Part shown: positions 54,258 to 63,336 of the stretch, one piece after another
Layout: every line of letters starts with the position of its first letter
How positions within the stretch are numbered: the stretch's first letter is position 1
Assembly: GCF_014207095.1 (NCBI RefSeq)
Contig: NZ_JACHBG010000005.1
Location: 186,001-250,000 of the forward strand
Direction: 5' to 3'
Origin: Martinezella lusitana
GTDB lineage: Bacteria; Pseudomonadota; Alphaproteobacteria; Rhizobiales; Rhizobiaceae
Length of the DNA: 64,000 nucleotides
Program-made: the position numbers and the translations under genes
Notes under the pieces: generated by a model
The model's input: only the letters and a program-made list of their open reading frames with translations
What the model was told of the DNA's origin: nothing
Database searches by the model: none

Positions 54258-55049
54258 CTACGGAATAAGTCCGTTTCTGAAAGCGATGGCGACAATGTGC
54301 TGCCGGTTCTTTGCCTTCAGCTTGTCCTGGATGCTGTTCATGTACCAATCGACGGTGTGGTTGGAGATGACGAGCAGGCGGCTGATCTCGATCGAGGTCA
54401 TACCTTCGGCAAGGTGGCTCAGCACCTCCATCTCGCGCTTGGTGAGCTTCGCATCGACATTGGCGGCCTCTTCGAGAGACTGCGCCTCGTCGCGCAGCTC
54501 CAGCAGCCGCCAGAACGTCTTTCTGGCCACGGCATCGAAGAGAGACAGCTCCGTCGGGGACAGGTCCACCGCATCGCCGCCGATCGTCATGCTGCCCAGC
54601 AAGCCGTTGCGCCCATGAATCGGGAAGATGTAGCCGTCGACCAGGCCGTTGGCACGGGCGTCCGCCATCATCTGCTCCATCCGCCGGCGCAGGGGATCGC
54701 TCTTGAGCGCGGTCATGGCATCACGCCAGCGGAACGGCCGCTGCGCCCGGCTAAGATGGCGTGCGACCGGATCGACAAGCATGTATCGCTTGTTCTGGTA
54801 GGTCAGCGGCCATTTCTCCGGCCAGCGACCGGCCAGCATGAAGCGCCCAAGATCGATGTTTGGCCGCGGCTGCTTCAGCAGGCCATAAAAATCGAACTTG
54901 TAGGAACGAAGCACCAGCTCCAGTTCTGCAACGACATTCTTGGCAAGCTTGCATTCCTCAATGACCACAAGCAGTTGTAATAACGAATGGATATTCACAT
55001 CTACCCCTTGGCTTTGCAGCCTGAATTGCTGGCGCCTGGACATTCTCAT
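54258..55049 (-). CDS. LuxR family regulator with autoinducer-binding domain
   Basis: A 263-aa protein. The N-terminal half is a LuxR autoinducer-binding domain. It has W80, Y84, D93, P94 and W108, spaced exactly like TraR W57, Y61, D70, P71 and W85, the acyl-homoserine-lactone pocket. The C-terminal HTH is LTKREMEVLSHLAEGMTSIEISRLLVISNHTVDWYMNSIQDKLKAKNRQHIVAIA. No luxI-type synthase is nearby, so it is a solo (orphan) receptor or pairs with a remote synthase. ATG codons at 55049 and 55043 and the GTG at 55001 are candidate starts. It is divergent from ndvA. Confidence 0.87.
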   Translation of the reverse strand: MRMSRRQQFRLQSQGVDVNIHSLLQLLVVIEECKLAKNVVAELELVLRSYKFDFYGLLKQPRPNIDLGRFMLAGRWPEKWPLTYQNKRYMLVDPVARHLSRAQRPFRWRDAMTALKSDPLRRRMEQMMADARANGLVDGYIFPIHGRNGLLGSMTIGGDAVDLSPTELSLFDAVARKTFWRLLELRDEAQSLEEAANVDAKLTKREMEVLSHLAEGMTSIEISRLLVISNHTVDWYMNSIQDKLKAKNRQHIVAIAFRNGLIP

Positions 55050-55366
55050 CGATGTCTCGCCTGGCCTAAAGCGCGTCCAATCGCCGGCAACATACTCAGA
55101 CCGGAACAAAATTAAACGCTTTTGGCGAAATTTTTATCATTCAACCTTGGATGGCAGATCTTGCGCCGCATGGCAACGCAACACCAAGGTGGCCTCAAGG
55201 TGTCATATTTTAACCAAAACCGATAGGGTCAACGACATAGGCTCGCGCGCATGACGCGAAAAATCGCTTTGAAAAACAGTGTCGGATTCCGTTAATCGCC
55301 GGTTCAGGTAGCGATCTGTAGCATCCCAGCATTCCGAGTTTTGCCGATGCAAAGAGGGTGCCAGAC

Positions 55367-57136
55367 GTGTCACTGTTCAAAGTCTATGCGAGAGCCCTGA
55401 AGTATCTTGGCGCGTATCGTTATCGCGTTTGGATGGTCGTGATCGCAAACATCGCCTTGGCGATGACCACCATCTACGAACCGGTTCTGTTCGGCCGCAT
55501 CTTCGATGCGATTGCCAAGAAAGAAGCCGTCACACCGACCATGATGCTGTGGGCCGGCTTTGCAGTCTTCAGTGCAGTCGCCTTCATCGTGGTGTCCCGC
55601 GAGGCAGACCGCCTTGCGCATGGCCGCCGCGCATCCCTGCTCACCGAGGCATTTGGCCGCATCATTTCGATGCCGTTGTCCTGGCACAGCCAGCGCGGCA
55701 CGGCGAGCGCGCTGAACACGCTGCTGCGCGCTTGCGAAGCCCTGTTCGGCCTGTGGCTCGAATTCATGCGCAATCATCTGACGACTGCCGTCGCGCTCGT
55801 CGTGATGATCCCGACCGCCATGGCAATGGACCTGCGCCTTTCGGCCGTGCTCATCCTGCTCGGCATCTTCTACTGGAGCATCGGCCGCCTGGTCATGAAC
55901 CGTACGAAGGACGGCCAGAATTCCGTCGAAGGACACTACAACACCGTCTTCTCGCATGTCAGCGATTCGATCAGCAACGTTTCGGTGCTGCATAGCTACA
56001 ACCGCATCGAAGCTGAAACCAAGGCGCTGAAGTCGTTCACCGAACGCCTGCTGGAGGCTCAGTATCCGGTCCTCGACTGGTGGGCGCTTGCCGGCGCGCT
56101 GAACCGCACGGCCTCGACCGTGGCCATGATGGCGATCCTGATGATCGGCACCGTACTTGTCCAGGACGGCAGCCTGAGCCTTGGCGCGCTGATCACCTTC
56201 ATCGCTTTCGCCAACGTGCTGATCGGCCGTCTGGAGCAGCTGCGCAACTTCGCCAACCAGATTTTCGAAGCTCGCGCCAAGCTCGTGGACTTCTACTCGC
56301 TGGAAGATTCCGTCCGCGACCGCGAGGAGCCGGCCGGTCTCGCCGAGATCAAGGACGTCAAGGGCGAAGTGGAATTCCGCGACGTATCCTTCGGCTTTGC
56401 CAACTCGTCGCAGGGCCTGCACGACATCTCCTTCAAGGTGAAGGCCGGCCAAACGGTTGCTATCGTCGGCCCGACCGGCGCCGGCAAGACGACGCTCGTC
56501 AATCTGCTCCAGCGCGTCTTCGACCCGCAGAACGGCCAGATCCTCGTCGACGGTCACGACATCACCAAGGTGACGCGCAAGTCGCTACGCCGCTTTATCG
56601 CCACCGTCTTCCAGGATGCCGGTCTGCTGAACCGCTCAATCAGCGACAACATCTGCCTCGGCCGCGAAGGCGCGACGCAGGAAGAAATGATCCGCGCCGC
56701 TCAGGCCGCCGCCGCCAACGACTTCATCGAAACCCGCGAAGGCGGTTACGATACCCGCGTCGGCGAGCGTGGCAACAAGCTCTCGGGCGGTGAACGCCAG
56801 CGTATCGCGATCGCTCGCGCCATCCTCAAGGACGCGCCGATCCTCGTGCTCGACGAAGCCACAAGTGCGCTCGACGTTGAAACCGAAAACCGGGTCAAGA
56901 CCGCGATCGACAACCTGCGCCAGAACCGCACGACCTTCATTATCGCCCACCGCCTGTCGACGGTTCGCGAGGCCGACATGGTCCTCTTCCTCGACAACGG
57001 CCGGATCATCGAGAACGGCAGCTTCAACGAGCTCAGCCAGAGCAACGGCCGCTTCGCCGCTCTGCTGCGCGCCAGCGGCATCCTGACGGACGAAGAAGTC
57101 CGCAAGGCATACGCCACGGAAAACGAAGCCGCCTGA
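55367..57136 (+). CDS. ndvA: Cyclic beta-1,2-glucan ABC exporter
   Basis: A 589-aa fused TM-ABC half-transporter. The N-terminal membrane domain has six helices (VVIANIALAMTTIYEPVLFGRIFDAIA...). The ABC domain has Walker A GPTGAGKTT (about residue 372), signature [16 protein letters not shown] and Walker B ILVLDEATSALD. The whole sequence, including SREADRLAHGRRASLLTEAFGRIISMPLSWH and the SDSISNVSVLHSYNRIEAETKALKSF block, matches NdvA/ChvA as I recall it. It moves cyclic glucan into the periplasm, needed for hypo-osmotic fitness and nodule or host invasion. GTG at 55367 (MSLFKVYARAL) with AGAGGG upstream fits better than GTG at 55358. Confidence 0.95.
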   Translation: MSLFKVYARALKYLGAYRYRVWMVVIANIALAMTTIYEPVLFGRIFDAIAKKEAVTPTMMLWAGFAVFSAVAFIVVSREADRLAHGRRASLLTEAFGRIISMPLSWHSQRGTASALNTLLRACEALFGLWLEFMRNHLTTAVALVVMIPTAMAMDLRLSAVLILLGIFYWSIGRLVMNRTKDGQNSVEGHYNTVFSHVSDSISNVSVLHSYNRIEAETKALKSFTERLLEAQYPVLDWWALAGALNRTASTVAMMAILMIGTVLVQDGSLSLGALITFIAFANVLIGRLEQLRNFANQIFEARAKLVDFYSLEDSVRDREEPAGLAEIKDVKGEVEFRDVSFGFANSSQGLHDISFKVKAGQTVAIVGPTGAGKTTLVNLLQRVFDPQNGQILVDGHDITKVTRKSLRRFIATVFQDAGLLNRSISDNICLGREGATQEEMIRAAQAAAANDFIETREGGYDTRVGERGNKLSGGERQRIAIARAILKDAPILVLDEATSALDVETENRVKTAIDNLRQNRTTFIIAHRLSTVREADMVLFLDNGRIIENGSFNELSQSNGRFAALLRASGILTDEEVRKAYATENEAA

Positions 57137-57160
57137 TCTTCGCAAGGGGCCCAAGATCGA

Positions 57161-57191
57161 AGCCGGGAGAACGACGTTCTCCCGGCTTTTT
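57161..57191 (+). terminator. Rho-independent terminator of ndvA
   Basis: A 12-bp stem AGCCGGGAGAAC (57161-57172) / GTTCTCCCGGCT (57176-57187), then TTTTTG. Confidence 0.88.
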
Positions 57192-57465
57192 GCTGTCGAG
57201 GCTTTGAGCCTGGCGATGATTGTCAGGCAGGGGCGACACCGGGTTCGATGTATGCCCCCCTCACCTTAAGCCCATATGGCCCTCTCCTCGTTGAAACGGA
57301 GAGAGAGAGTTTACCGCGTGAGACCAACGTCTTCAGTCGTCAGCATATGCGAGATGGTGCTGCAAACACGGAATAATCCCCTCTCCCTGCAGGCAGGGAG
57401 AGGGTTAGGGTGAGGGGCTTTGTCCGCGAGAAATTTGCGCCCGGAATACACGGCCACCCTAAACA
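57192..57465. repeat. Intergenic stretch with C/T-rich palindromic elements
   Basis: No gene is seen. CCCTCTCCTCGTTGAAACGGAGAGAGAG (about 57281-57310) and CCCCTCTCCCTGCAGGCAGGGAGAGGG (57379-57405) are palindromes, the second with an extended CCCTCACC/GGTGAGGGG context. These belong to the dispersed rhizobial type (recalled, not searched). Confidence 0.6.
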
Positions 57466-57468
57466 AAG

Positions 57469-57496
57469 AAAGGCCCGGCGGGAAAACCGGGCCTTT
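57469..57496. terminator. Terminator of ropA
   Basis: AAAGGCCCGG (57469-57478) / CCGGGCCTTT (57487-57496), a 10-bp stem with an 8-nt loop, flanked by A's on the left, so it works for the minus-strand porin gene. Confidence 0.82.
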
Positions 57497-57568
57497 CCGC
57501 TTTCTGATCGGAGGTCAATTCGATTGAGCGACACCAGGAGTTAGCATCGGCGCCCAACCGGGATCGGA

Positions 57569-58660
57569 TCAGAATTTGCGCTCGAAACGGAGTACGCCAG
57601 CCCACTGGTCGCGATCGGCAGCATCCCAGTTCGTGTAGGAGACTTCCGGCTGGACCAGCAGATCCTTGACCGGGCGCCAGGCAACATTGGCGGTCGCGGC
57701 GAAGATCTTCGAGTCGGTGTAGGCAACCTGAGCATTGGCCTGCAGCTTCGGGGTCAGCTGATAGCTGGCACCGGTCCAGAAAGCCCAGTCGCCCCAGCCG
57801 CAATCGGCACCGTTGGTCGGGCAAGCGGAGCGGTTGCTGTTGAGGTAAGAGCCGGCATACTTGTTCAGCTTGTCGCCGTCGGTATTCCAGCCGCCCATCA
57901 GGAAGGCCTTGAAGGCGCCGAAATCGGCATCGACACGAGCCTTGATCGCGCCCTCTTCGACGACGCTGTCATAGCCGCCGATGACGCGGAGCGTCCAAGC
58001 ACCCGTCTTGTAGCCCGCACCGAGAACGACGTCCGGAGCGTAGTGGTTGCCCTTGCCGGTCTGCCAAGCGCCGCCATAGGACGAGGTATCACCCGACGAG
58101 TTGGAATCTTCCACCGAGATCACAGCGGTGAAGCCGTTGCCGGCATCATACTTATAGGTCAGCTGGTTGAGTTCCTTCGGGCCGTCATAGATGACATCGT
58201 CGTTGATGACGTTGCCGGCATAGCCCATGTAGGAATTGTACTGCGAGTCCGCCTTACCGACGAGGAAGCCACCGAGGCTGATATTGGCCCAGAGCAGCTT
58301 CGTGCTGGTCGTGTTGCCGTCGTTCCAGTCCCAGCGGACGACCGTATTGGTCTTCAGCGGACCGTATTCGGTGTCGGTCGCGGTGTCGACCGATAGCTCT
58401 GCGCGGGTATGCCAGAGCGTGCCGTTCTTGCTGCGGGCGTTGTAGGCATCGTACCATTCGCCCTCGGTACGGACGCGACCGCCGACCTTGAGGCAGGTTT
58501 CCGTGCCGGGAATGAAGAAGTAGCCGGGGCCATAAGCATCACAAATGCGAACATATTGAAGCGGTTCCGGCTCGGCGGCCACGATGGCGTCAGCCGCCTG
58601 CGCACCCGATGCAGCTGCCAAAGCGGCGGCCGAACCGAGAAGAAGACTTCTGATATTCAT
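57569..58660 (-). CDS. ropA: Outer membrane porin, RopA family
   Basis: A 363-aa outer-membrane porin. The signal peptide MNIRSLLLGSAAALAAASGAQA is cleaved near residue 22. The mature protein begins ADAIVAAEPEPLQYVRICDAYGPGYFFIPGTETCLKVGGRVR, the alphaproteobacterial porin-2 signature with two Cys. Alternating beta-strands follow, and the last strand ends LRFERKF with terminal Phe, required for outer-membrane insertion. GGAG is 6 nt before the ATG. RopA proteins are major, Ca2+-stabilised porins of rhizobia. Confidence 0.94.
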   Translation of the reverse strand: MNIRSLLLGSAAALAAASGAQAADAIVAAEPEPLQYVRICDAYGPGYFFIPGTETCLKVGGRVRTEGEWYDAYNARSKNGTLWHTRAELSVDTATDTEYGPLKTNTVVRWDWNDGNTTSTKLLWANISLGGFLVGKADSQYNSYMGYAGNVINDDVIYDGPKELNQLTYKYDAGNGFTAVISVEDSNSSGDTSSYGGAWQTGKGNHYAPDVVLGAGYKTGAWTLRVIGGYDSVVEEGAIKARVDADFGAFKAFLMGGWNTDGDKLNKYAGSYLNSNRSACPTNGADCGWGDWAFWTGASYQLTPKLQANAQVAYTDSKIFAATANVAWRPVKDLLVQPEVSYTNWDAADRDQWAGVLRFERKF

Positions 58661-59008
58661 AGATTACTCCAATTCAGTATCGATTGGACATGAGCTATCG
58701 CGCCGAGAATTCGACGTCCGCACCCATTTCCCTATTTTGACAAATCCCCACGAATGCGCGGCTATCCCCCTTGGAAAAGCCGGCGACGCGATGGCGGCAC
58801 TTCCCGAGCGCCGTCACATCGACGATATAACAATTAAATTTTGCACAACAAGATTTTGGGCACTTAAATTTCCGCCACGATGCGGCGCAAATATTTCGCG
58901 TTGCAGAAAAATCACGTCACACTTCCTTCGTGAAAGCGTCACAAACATTACTTCAAGGAAATCAGATGGTTGAGCCGCGCCATATGCGCGGCTGCCTTGA
59001 AGGCTTTC
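58661..59008. other. Intergenic region ropA / opgC
   Basis: Holds the ropA promoter and leader. Between 58852 and 59008 no gene or clear terminator for opgC is seen. Confidence 0.5.
58824..58851 (-). promoter_or_regulatory. Putative ropA promoter
   Basis: Minus strand TTGTTG (58851-58846), a 16-bp AT-rich spacer, and TATATC (58829-58824). Transcription would start near 58817, giving a leader of about 155 nt. Long leaders are common in porin genes and are often targets of small RNAs. Confidence 0.5.
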
Positions 59009-60223
59009 TCAGGGGCGCTTTGCAACAGGAGCAACCATGGTCGCCGCTCCCTCCGGTATCTTTGCAGAACGCTGACCGGCAGCCTGAAGCCGTCTGTTCT
59101 CGAGATGATAGGCATAGAGGAACTGCGCAGTGACCCCGATGACGACATAGATCGCACCGACGACAGGGCTCTTGTTTGTCACGTAGAGAAGAACCTGACC
59201 GGCCATGGCGAGGATCGTGCCCGCAACGAAGATGTTGAGCGAATGCCGCCCAAGGATCGTCAGCGGATGATGGGCGGTACGACGCAGGAACTGCGAAATC
59301 GCGGGCACGCTGACGATCAGATAGGCCAACGCCAGCACATGCAGCAGTCGCGGCAGCGACAGGAAGGTCTTGTCGAAGCCGGTGATCACGGTCGGCAAGC
59401 CCAGCATCGCCAGATAGTCGCCGAGCACCCAGAGCTTGTCCGTGACCCAGACGAAAGACACGAAAACATAAACAGCGGCGAGTGCGATCAAGGCCGGATG
59501 GGCGGATATCCGGCCGCCCTTCTTCACGTGCATGCAGGCGGCAAAGCCGATGACGAACAGGAACTGCCAGGACAGCGGATTGAGGAACCAGAAGCCTTCA
59601 AGCAATGTCGTGTGGGGCGCGATGTAGTAGATACCGGACACCAGCCAAACGCCCGCGGAAACCAGAAGCAGCAGCAACGGACTCCTCGCCTCCAGCAGCA
59701 TGATCAACGGCAGCATCAGAAACAGGGCGGCGTACATGGGCAGGATGTTGTTGTAGCCGATCTGATGTCCAAGCGTGAGCAGCGCCGGAATACCGCCGGC
59801 CGGGTCCATGAGCAGGGCAAGGATATTCACCTCGCACAGCAAGCCCTTCTGCTGGAATATCCACGCACCGGAAATGAACAGCACCAAGGTCACGAAAGTC
59901 GTGATCATATGCGCGGTATAGAGCGTGAATGCGCGCCTGACCGCCTTCCACGCCACAGACAGCCGGTTGCCGGGAGAAAACCGGGTTCCGTAGGCAAGGC
60001 CGACCGATATGCCGGAGATCAACACGAAAGCTTCGGCGCCATCTGAAAAACCGAAGTTCTTCGAGGTCATGAATTCGAAAATTTGCCCGGGCACATGATT
60101 GATGAAGATCATGATCAGAGCCAAGGCTCTGAGGACATCGAGCCGCGTATCCCTCTGAGACATCGGCTTCGGCAGAGTGATCTGCTTTGCCGTTGCCGGG
60201 CCGATATTCGCCCTTGAGCTCAT
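59009..60223 (-). CDS. opgC: OpgC-type periplasmic glucan modification protein
   Basis: A 404-aa inner-membrane protein with about ten hydrophobic helices. The N-terminus RDTRLDVLRALALIMIFINHVPGQIFEFMTSKNFGFSDGAEAFVLISGISVGLAYG is the OpgC/acyltransferase signature. OpgC proteins add succinyl groups to osmoregulated periplasmic glucans, making them anionic. AGGAG stands 6 nt before the ATG at 60223, which decides against the upstream start at 60244. It is probably linked functionally to ndvA 3 kb away. Confidence 0.9.
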   Translation of the reverse strand: MSSRANIGPATAKQITLPKPMSQRDTRLDVLRALALIMIFINHVPGQIFEFMTSKNFGFSDGAEAFVLISGISVGLAYGTRFSPGNRLSVAWKAVRRAFTLYTAHMITTFVTLVLFISGAWIFQQKGLLCEVNILALLMDPAGGIPALLTLGHQIGYNNILPMYAALFLMLPLIMLLEARSPLLLLLVSAGVWLVSGIYYIAPHTTLLEGFWFLNPLSWQFLFVIGFAACMHVKKGGRISAHPALIALAAVYVFVSFVWVTDKLWVLGDYLAMLGLPTVITGFDKTFLSLPRLLHVLALAYLIVSVPAISQFLRRTAHHPLTILGRHSLNIFVAGTILAMAGQVLLYVTNKSPVVGAIYVVIGVTAQFLYAYHLENRRLQAAGQRSAKIPEGAATMVAPVAKRP

Positions 60224-60871
60224 GAAACTCTCCTGTTCCGTCAATCAAATGCGATCGAAGCCAAAGAGTTCCCTCCTTGCCGTCGAACGACGACGCAAAA
60301 CAGTGCAGAAATGCGACTGTCTAATCGGCCGTCCCTCCTGGAAGGGATAACCGCCTGTAAATTACGATGACCGAGTATCCCGCCGCATCGGGCGCTTTTG
60401 AGACGGAACCAGACATTTTCCGCCCGGCGGTTCAATGTCCACCGAAAAGCCATCCCATGTCTAAGGCAGTATCGGCGCAACATGGCGTCTGCCATCGTGA
60501 TACAAAGCCGAAAATGCCTTCGATCGCGACGCGATGCCATCCATCGGCGGATCCTGCACGTCAGGACCTGCCGCCACGGCGGTCATTCTCTCACTACAAT
60601 AGATATCAGCCGCCGCGAGTCGGGGCTTTACACGATCGATATCGCCGCAATCACGATCGCGTGCAAGGCCGGTCGGGCTTGCATATCGAGCAGAAACCGT
60701 TCTTTTCGACAGGATATGGCCGCTTCGCACAAAGTGAGCGAAGCGCTTAAAAGGCGCGGCACCGACAATCCCGCCGGCCACGCCTTCAATGCCAGTTATG
60801 TTGGGAACTAAGTAAGACGAAGACGACCGATACTGGAACGCTCAGATCGCCTTATCCGCAAGCGGCTTCGA
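60224..60871. other. Intergenic region upstream of opgC
   Basis: Several short frames exist (for example plus strand 60398-60811 and minus strand 60461-60781), but none has a family signature or an SD that would single it out. I see no supported gene. The plus-strand 137-codon frame is the least unlikely. It could also be decayed coding sequence. Confidence 0.4.
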
Positions 60872-61030
60872 TCAGACCACGATGCCGCAAACAATAGCCG
60901 CGACAAACAGGAACGCCGCGGAAAACAGCACGACGTGAACTGCCGTCTGAATCTTCTGCCGCGTCTTCGCAGCCCGCTTGGAACCATCGAACTGATTCAC
61001 ATGCGCATTCGAAATGCCCAAATTCGCCAT
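60872..61030 (-). CDS. Hypothetical small single-pass membrane protein
   Basis: A 52-aa protein, MANLGISNAHVNQFDGSKRAAKTRQKIQTAVHVVLFSAAFLFVAAIVCGIVV. It has a polar, basic N-terminus and a C-terminal transmembrane helix, so probably tail-anchored. A strong SD (GGAGG, 6 nt spacing) supports translation. I know no family for it. Confidence 0.72.
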   Translation of the reverse strand: MANLGISNAHVNQFDGSKRAAKTRQKIQTAVHVVLFSAAFLFVAAIVCGIVV

Positions 61031-61592
61031 GTGTTGCCTCCGTTCGTTTTTCTTTATGCGTCTCGTGTCGAACTCGAAACAGACATTCATACATTTCCTA
61101 TCAATTAGGTAGAGATGAATTTCTGTCCAGAAGATCGCTCGAGAAAAAATAAACCACTGGATTGCTGGGGCTCAAAAGATCGGCACAGCCAAATCAGCAA
61201 AGAATGCGTCGAGCCCAAATCAAGCTGCGCTCTATGGCGCTTGCATCGGCAGCCTGCTCTTCGGCAGGTCCGGCCTGGCGGCGGCACTTGTCATCGGAAA
61301 GGGAGGTAGACCGCGCACCTTCCTGCTTCGCCGGGACCGGCGGATGAAGATAGCCCATGGTCATGCCACCCATGAAAAACATACCTGCCTCCACTTGCGT
61401 GTGACCCATGATCGGGATCACGAAAGTTAACCGCCATTAACGAGATCATGACAGAATTGCGGCAGGTGTCAATAGTCTATACGATTGGTCGTGTTTCAAC
61501 GGTGCGCTCACCACGCCGTTCCGGCAAAGGCGAAGCGGCTGATTTCCGTCAGGAATTCCATCAAAACAAGCAGTTAAAGCGACCCCGCGATT
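61031..61592. other. Intergenic region without a supported gene
   Basis: Short frames on both strands (such as minus strand 61194-61421) lack family features and convincing ribosome sites. The promoter of the 52-aa protein must lie near 61040-61130 on the minus strand. Confidence 0.4.
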
Positions 61593-61644
61593 TAGAGCAC
61601 GATGCCGAAAAGTGTTAGCGGTTTTCGGACGACATCACGCTCTA
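61593..61644. repeat. Rhizobial palindromic element 1
   Basis: TAGAGCACGATGCCGAAAAG...CGGACGACATCACGCTCTA forms an imperfect palindrome with inner CCGAAAA/TTTTCGG-type pairing. I recall near-identical sequences as frequent intergenic elements in Rhizobium. Confidence 0.65.
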
Positions 61645-61654
61645 CTTATTTGAT

Positions 61655-61708
61655 TCTAGGGCGGATTCAGATTTTAGGTCGAACAGACCTAAAATCATCC
61701 GCCTCTAG
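61655..61708. repeat. Rhizobial palindromic element 2
   Basis: The inner stem GATTTTAGGTC (61670-61680) / GACCTAAAATC (61686-61696) is perfect with loop GAACA. Outer arms TCTAGGGCGGAT and ATCCGCCTCTAG extend it. It lies 11 bp from element 1 and 49 bp from the ABC operon 3' end, so the pair could act as its terminator. Confidence 0.65.
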
Positions 61709-61756
61709 TGAAACGCTGGGCCGCTTTAAGTTAACAGGCTGGTTGAAATCGTCCGC

Positions 61757-62506
61757 TCAGGCGCGGACGAAGCCCTTACTGGCAACCATGAGATTGCGCG
61801 TATAGTCTTCCTTGACGTCGCCGGCTGCCAGCTCTCTTGCCGTCAGCCTCTCGACGACTGCGCCATTGCGCATGACGGCGAGACGCTCGCACATATGGGT
61901 GACGACGCCGAGATCGTGGCTGACCATGACGAAAGTCAACTGACGATCCTTGCGCACCTGTTCGAGCAGATTGAGCACTTCGGCCTGTACCGAAGCGTCG
62001 AGCGCCGACGTCGGCTCGTCAAGCAGCAGGATCGACGGCTCGACGATCAGCGCACGGGCGATGGCGACACGCTGACGCTGACCGCCAGAGAGCTGATGTG
62101 GGTAGCGAAAACGAAAACCGTTTCCGAGGCCCACTTCATCGAGCGCCCTGGCAATTCGCGTCTCCGCGTCACCGATCCCGTGGATCGACAGCGGCTCCAG
62201 CAATAGCCTGTCGATCGTCTGGCGCGGATGCAGGGAGCCATAGGGATCCTGAAACACCATCTGCACCTGGCGATAGAAGGTCTTGCTGCGCCTTGCCCCC
62301 TTCAGCTGTTCGCTGCCGACACGGATCGTACCGTCGGTGACGGGAGCAAGGCCTGCCACGGCACGCAGCAGCGTCGACTTGCCTGAGCCGGATTCGCCGA
62401 CCAGCCCGAAGGACTCGCCCTTGTTCACGTCGACGCTGACGGCATCGAGAGCATAGTAACCGTTATAAACGACGCTGAGGCCGTCAACCGCAAGTGCTGC
62501 CGTCAT
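61757..62506 (-). CDS. Peptide/nickel-type ABC transporter ATP-binding protein (DppF-like)
   Basis: A 249-aa ABC ATPase. Walker A is GESGSGKST (about residue 38), the Q-loop is MVFQDPYGSLHPRQT, the signature is LSGGQRQRVAIARALI and Walker B is ILLLDEPTSALDASVQAEVLNLL. These are typical of the second ATPase of oligopeptide/dipeptide importers. It lacks the usual C-terminal oligopeptide extension of about 60-80 residues. The ATG at 62506 overlaps the previous stop (ATGA). It is last in the operon. Confidence 0.9.
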   Translation of the reverse strand: MTAALAVDGLSVVYNGYYALDAVSVDVNKGESFGLVGESGSGKSTLLRAVAGLAPVTDGTIRVGSEQLKGARRSKTFYRQVQMVFQDPYGSLHPRQTIDRLLLEPLSIHGIGDAETRIARALDEVGLGNGFRFRYPHQLSGGQRQRVAIARALIVEPSILLLDEPTSALDASVQAEVLNLLEQVRKDRQLTFVMVSHDLGVVTHMCERLAVMRNGAVVERLTARELAAGDVKEDYTRNLMVASKGFVRA

Positions 62507-63336
62507 GCCGCCCACTCCGGTTTGCGGTCGAGCACAGGCAGCGGATGCCTGCTCTCGCCGATGACGGGCATGCAGTTCAGCAGGCCGCGCGTATAGGGAT
62601 GCTGGGCATTGGTAAGCTCCGACGCCTTGAGCTCCTCCACGACCTTGCCCGCATACATCACGAGCACACGATCGCAGAAAGAGGAAACCAGCCGCAGATC
62701 ATGGGACACGAAAATCAGCCCCATGCCGCGTTCCGACACCAGTTTGTCCATGATCTTGAGAACATCGAGCTGCACGGTCACATCGAGCGCCGAGGTCGGC
62801 TCGTCGGCGATCAGCAGCTCCGGTCCGGCAATGAGCATCATGGCGATCATGACGCGCTGGCCCATGCCACCCGAGACTTCATGTGGATGCAGGTCGTAGA
62901 CGCGGCCGGGATCGCGGATCTGAACGGCCTCCAGCATGGCAAGCGCGCGGTCCCGCGCCTCACCCTTGCTGATCGTCTCATGCGTGCGCAGCGTCTCGGT
63001 GATCTGCTTGCCGATGGTCATGACGGGATCGAGCGAATATTTCGGATCCTGCAACACCATGGCGATGCGCTTGCCGCGCAAGGAACGGCGCTGCTTGGCG
63101 GAAATCGACAAAAGGTCGATGCCGCTGAAATTCAGGGTGTCGGCACTGACGAGCGCGTGCGGCGGCGTCAGTCCCATGATGGCCCGGCCGGTCTGCGACT
63201 TGCCGGAGCCGCTTTCACCGACGATCCCGAGCCTTTCGCGGCCGAGCGTGAAAGACACGCCCCGCACCGCCTCGATGACGCCAGTGCGCGTCGGATAGCG
63301 AACCCTGAGATTGTCTACGGTCAACAGCGTTGTCAT
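62503..63336 (-). CDS. Peptide/nickel-type ABC transporter ATP-binding protein (DppD-like)
   Basis: A 277-aa ABC ATPase. Walker A is GESGSGKSQT (about residue 41), the Q-loop is MVLQDPKYSLDPVMTIGKQI, the signature is VSGGMGQRVMIAMML (a permitted LSGGQ variant), and Walker B is LLIADEPTSALDVTVQLDVL. The oligopeptide-type C-terminal end is HPYTRGLLNCMP. Overlapping stops and starts join it to the permease (upstream) and the second ATPase. AGGAG lies 8 nt before the ATG. Confidence 0.92.
   Translation of the reverse strand: MTTLLTVDNLRVRYPTRTGVIEAVRGVSFTLGRERLGIVGESGSGKSQTGRAIMGLTPPHALVSADTLNFSGIDLLSISAKQRRSLRGKRIAMVLQDPKYSLDPVMTIGKQITETLRTHETISKGEARDRALAMLEAVQIRDPGRVYDLHPHEVSGGMGQRVMIAMMLIAGPELLIADEPTSALDVTVQLDVLKIMDKLVSERGMGLIFVSHDLRLVSSFCDRVLVMYAGKVVEELKASELTNAQHPYTRGLLNCMPVIGESRHPLPVLDRKPEWAA

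Noticed and set aside
51560..54268. A 902-codon open frame on the plus strand antisense to pyc
   Set aside because: It mirrors pyc codon structure, has no domain signature, and the GC-rich third positions of pyc keep the opposite frame open. It is a shadow.
60398..60811. A 137-codon plus-strand frame upstream of opgC
   Set aside because: No family features, unusual R/S/H-rich composition, no convincing ribosome site, and competing open frames on both strands.
61194..61421. A 75-codon minus-strand frame
   Set aside because: No family similarity, no SD, and an awkward composition. It could not be distinguished from chance.
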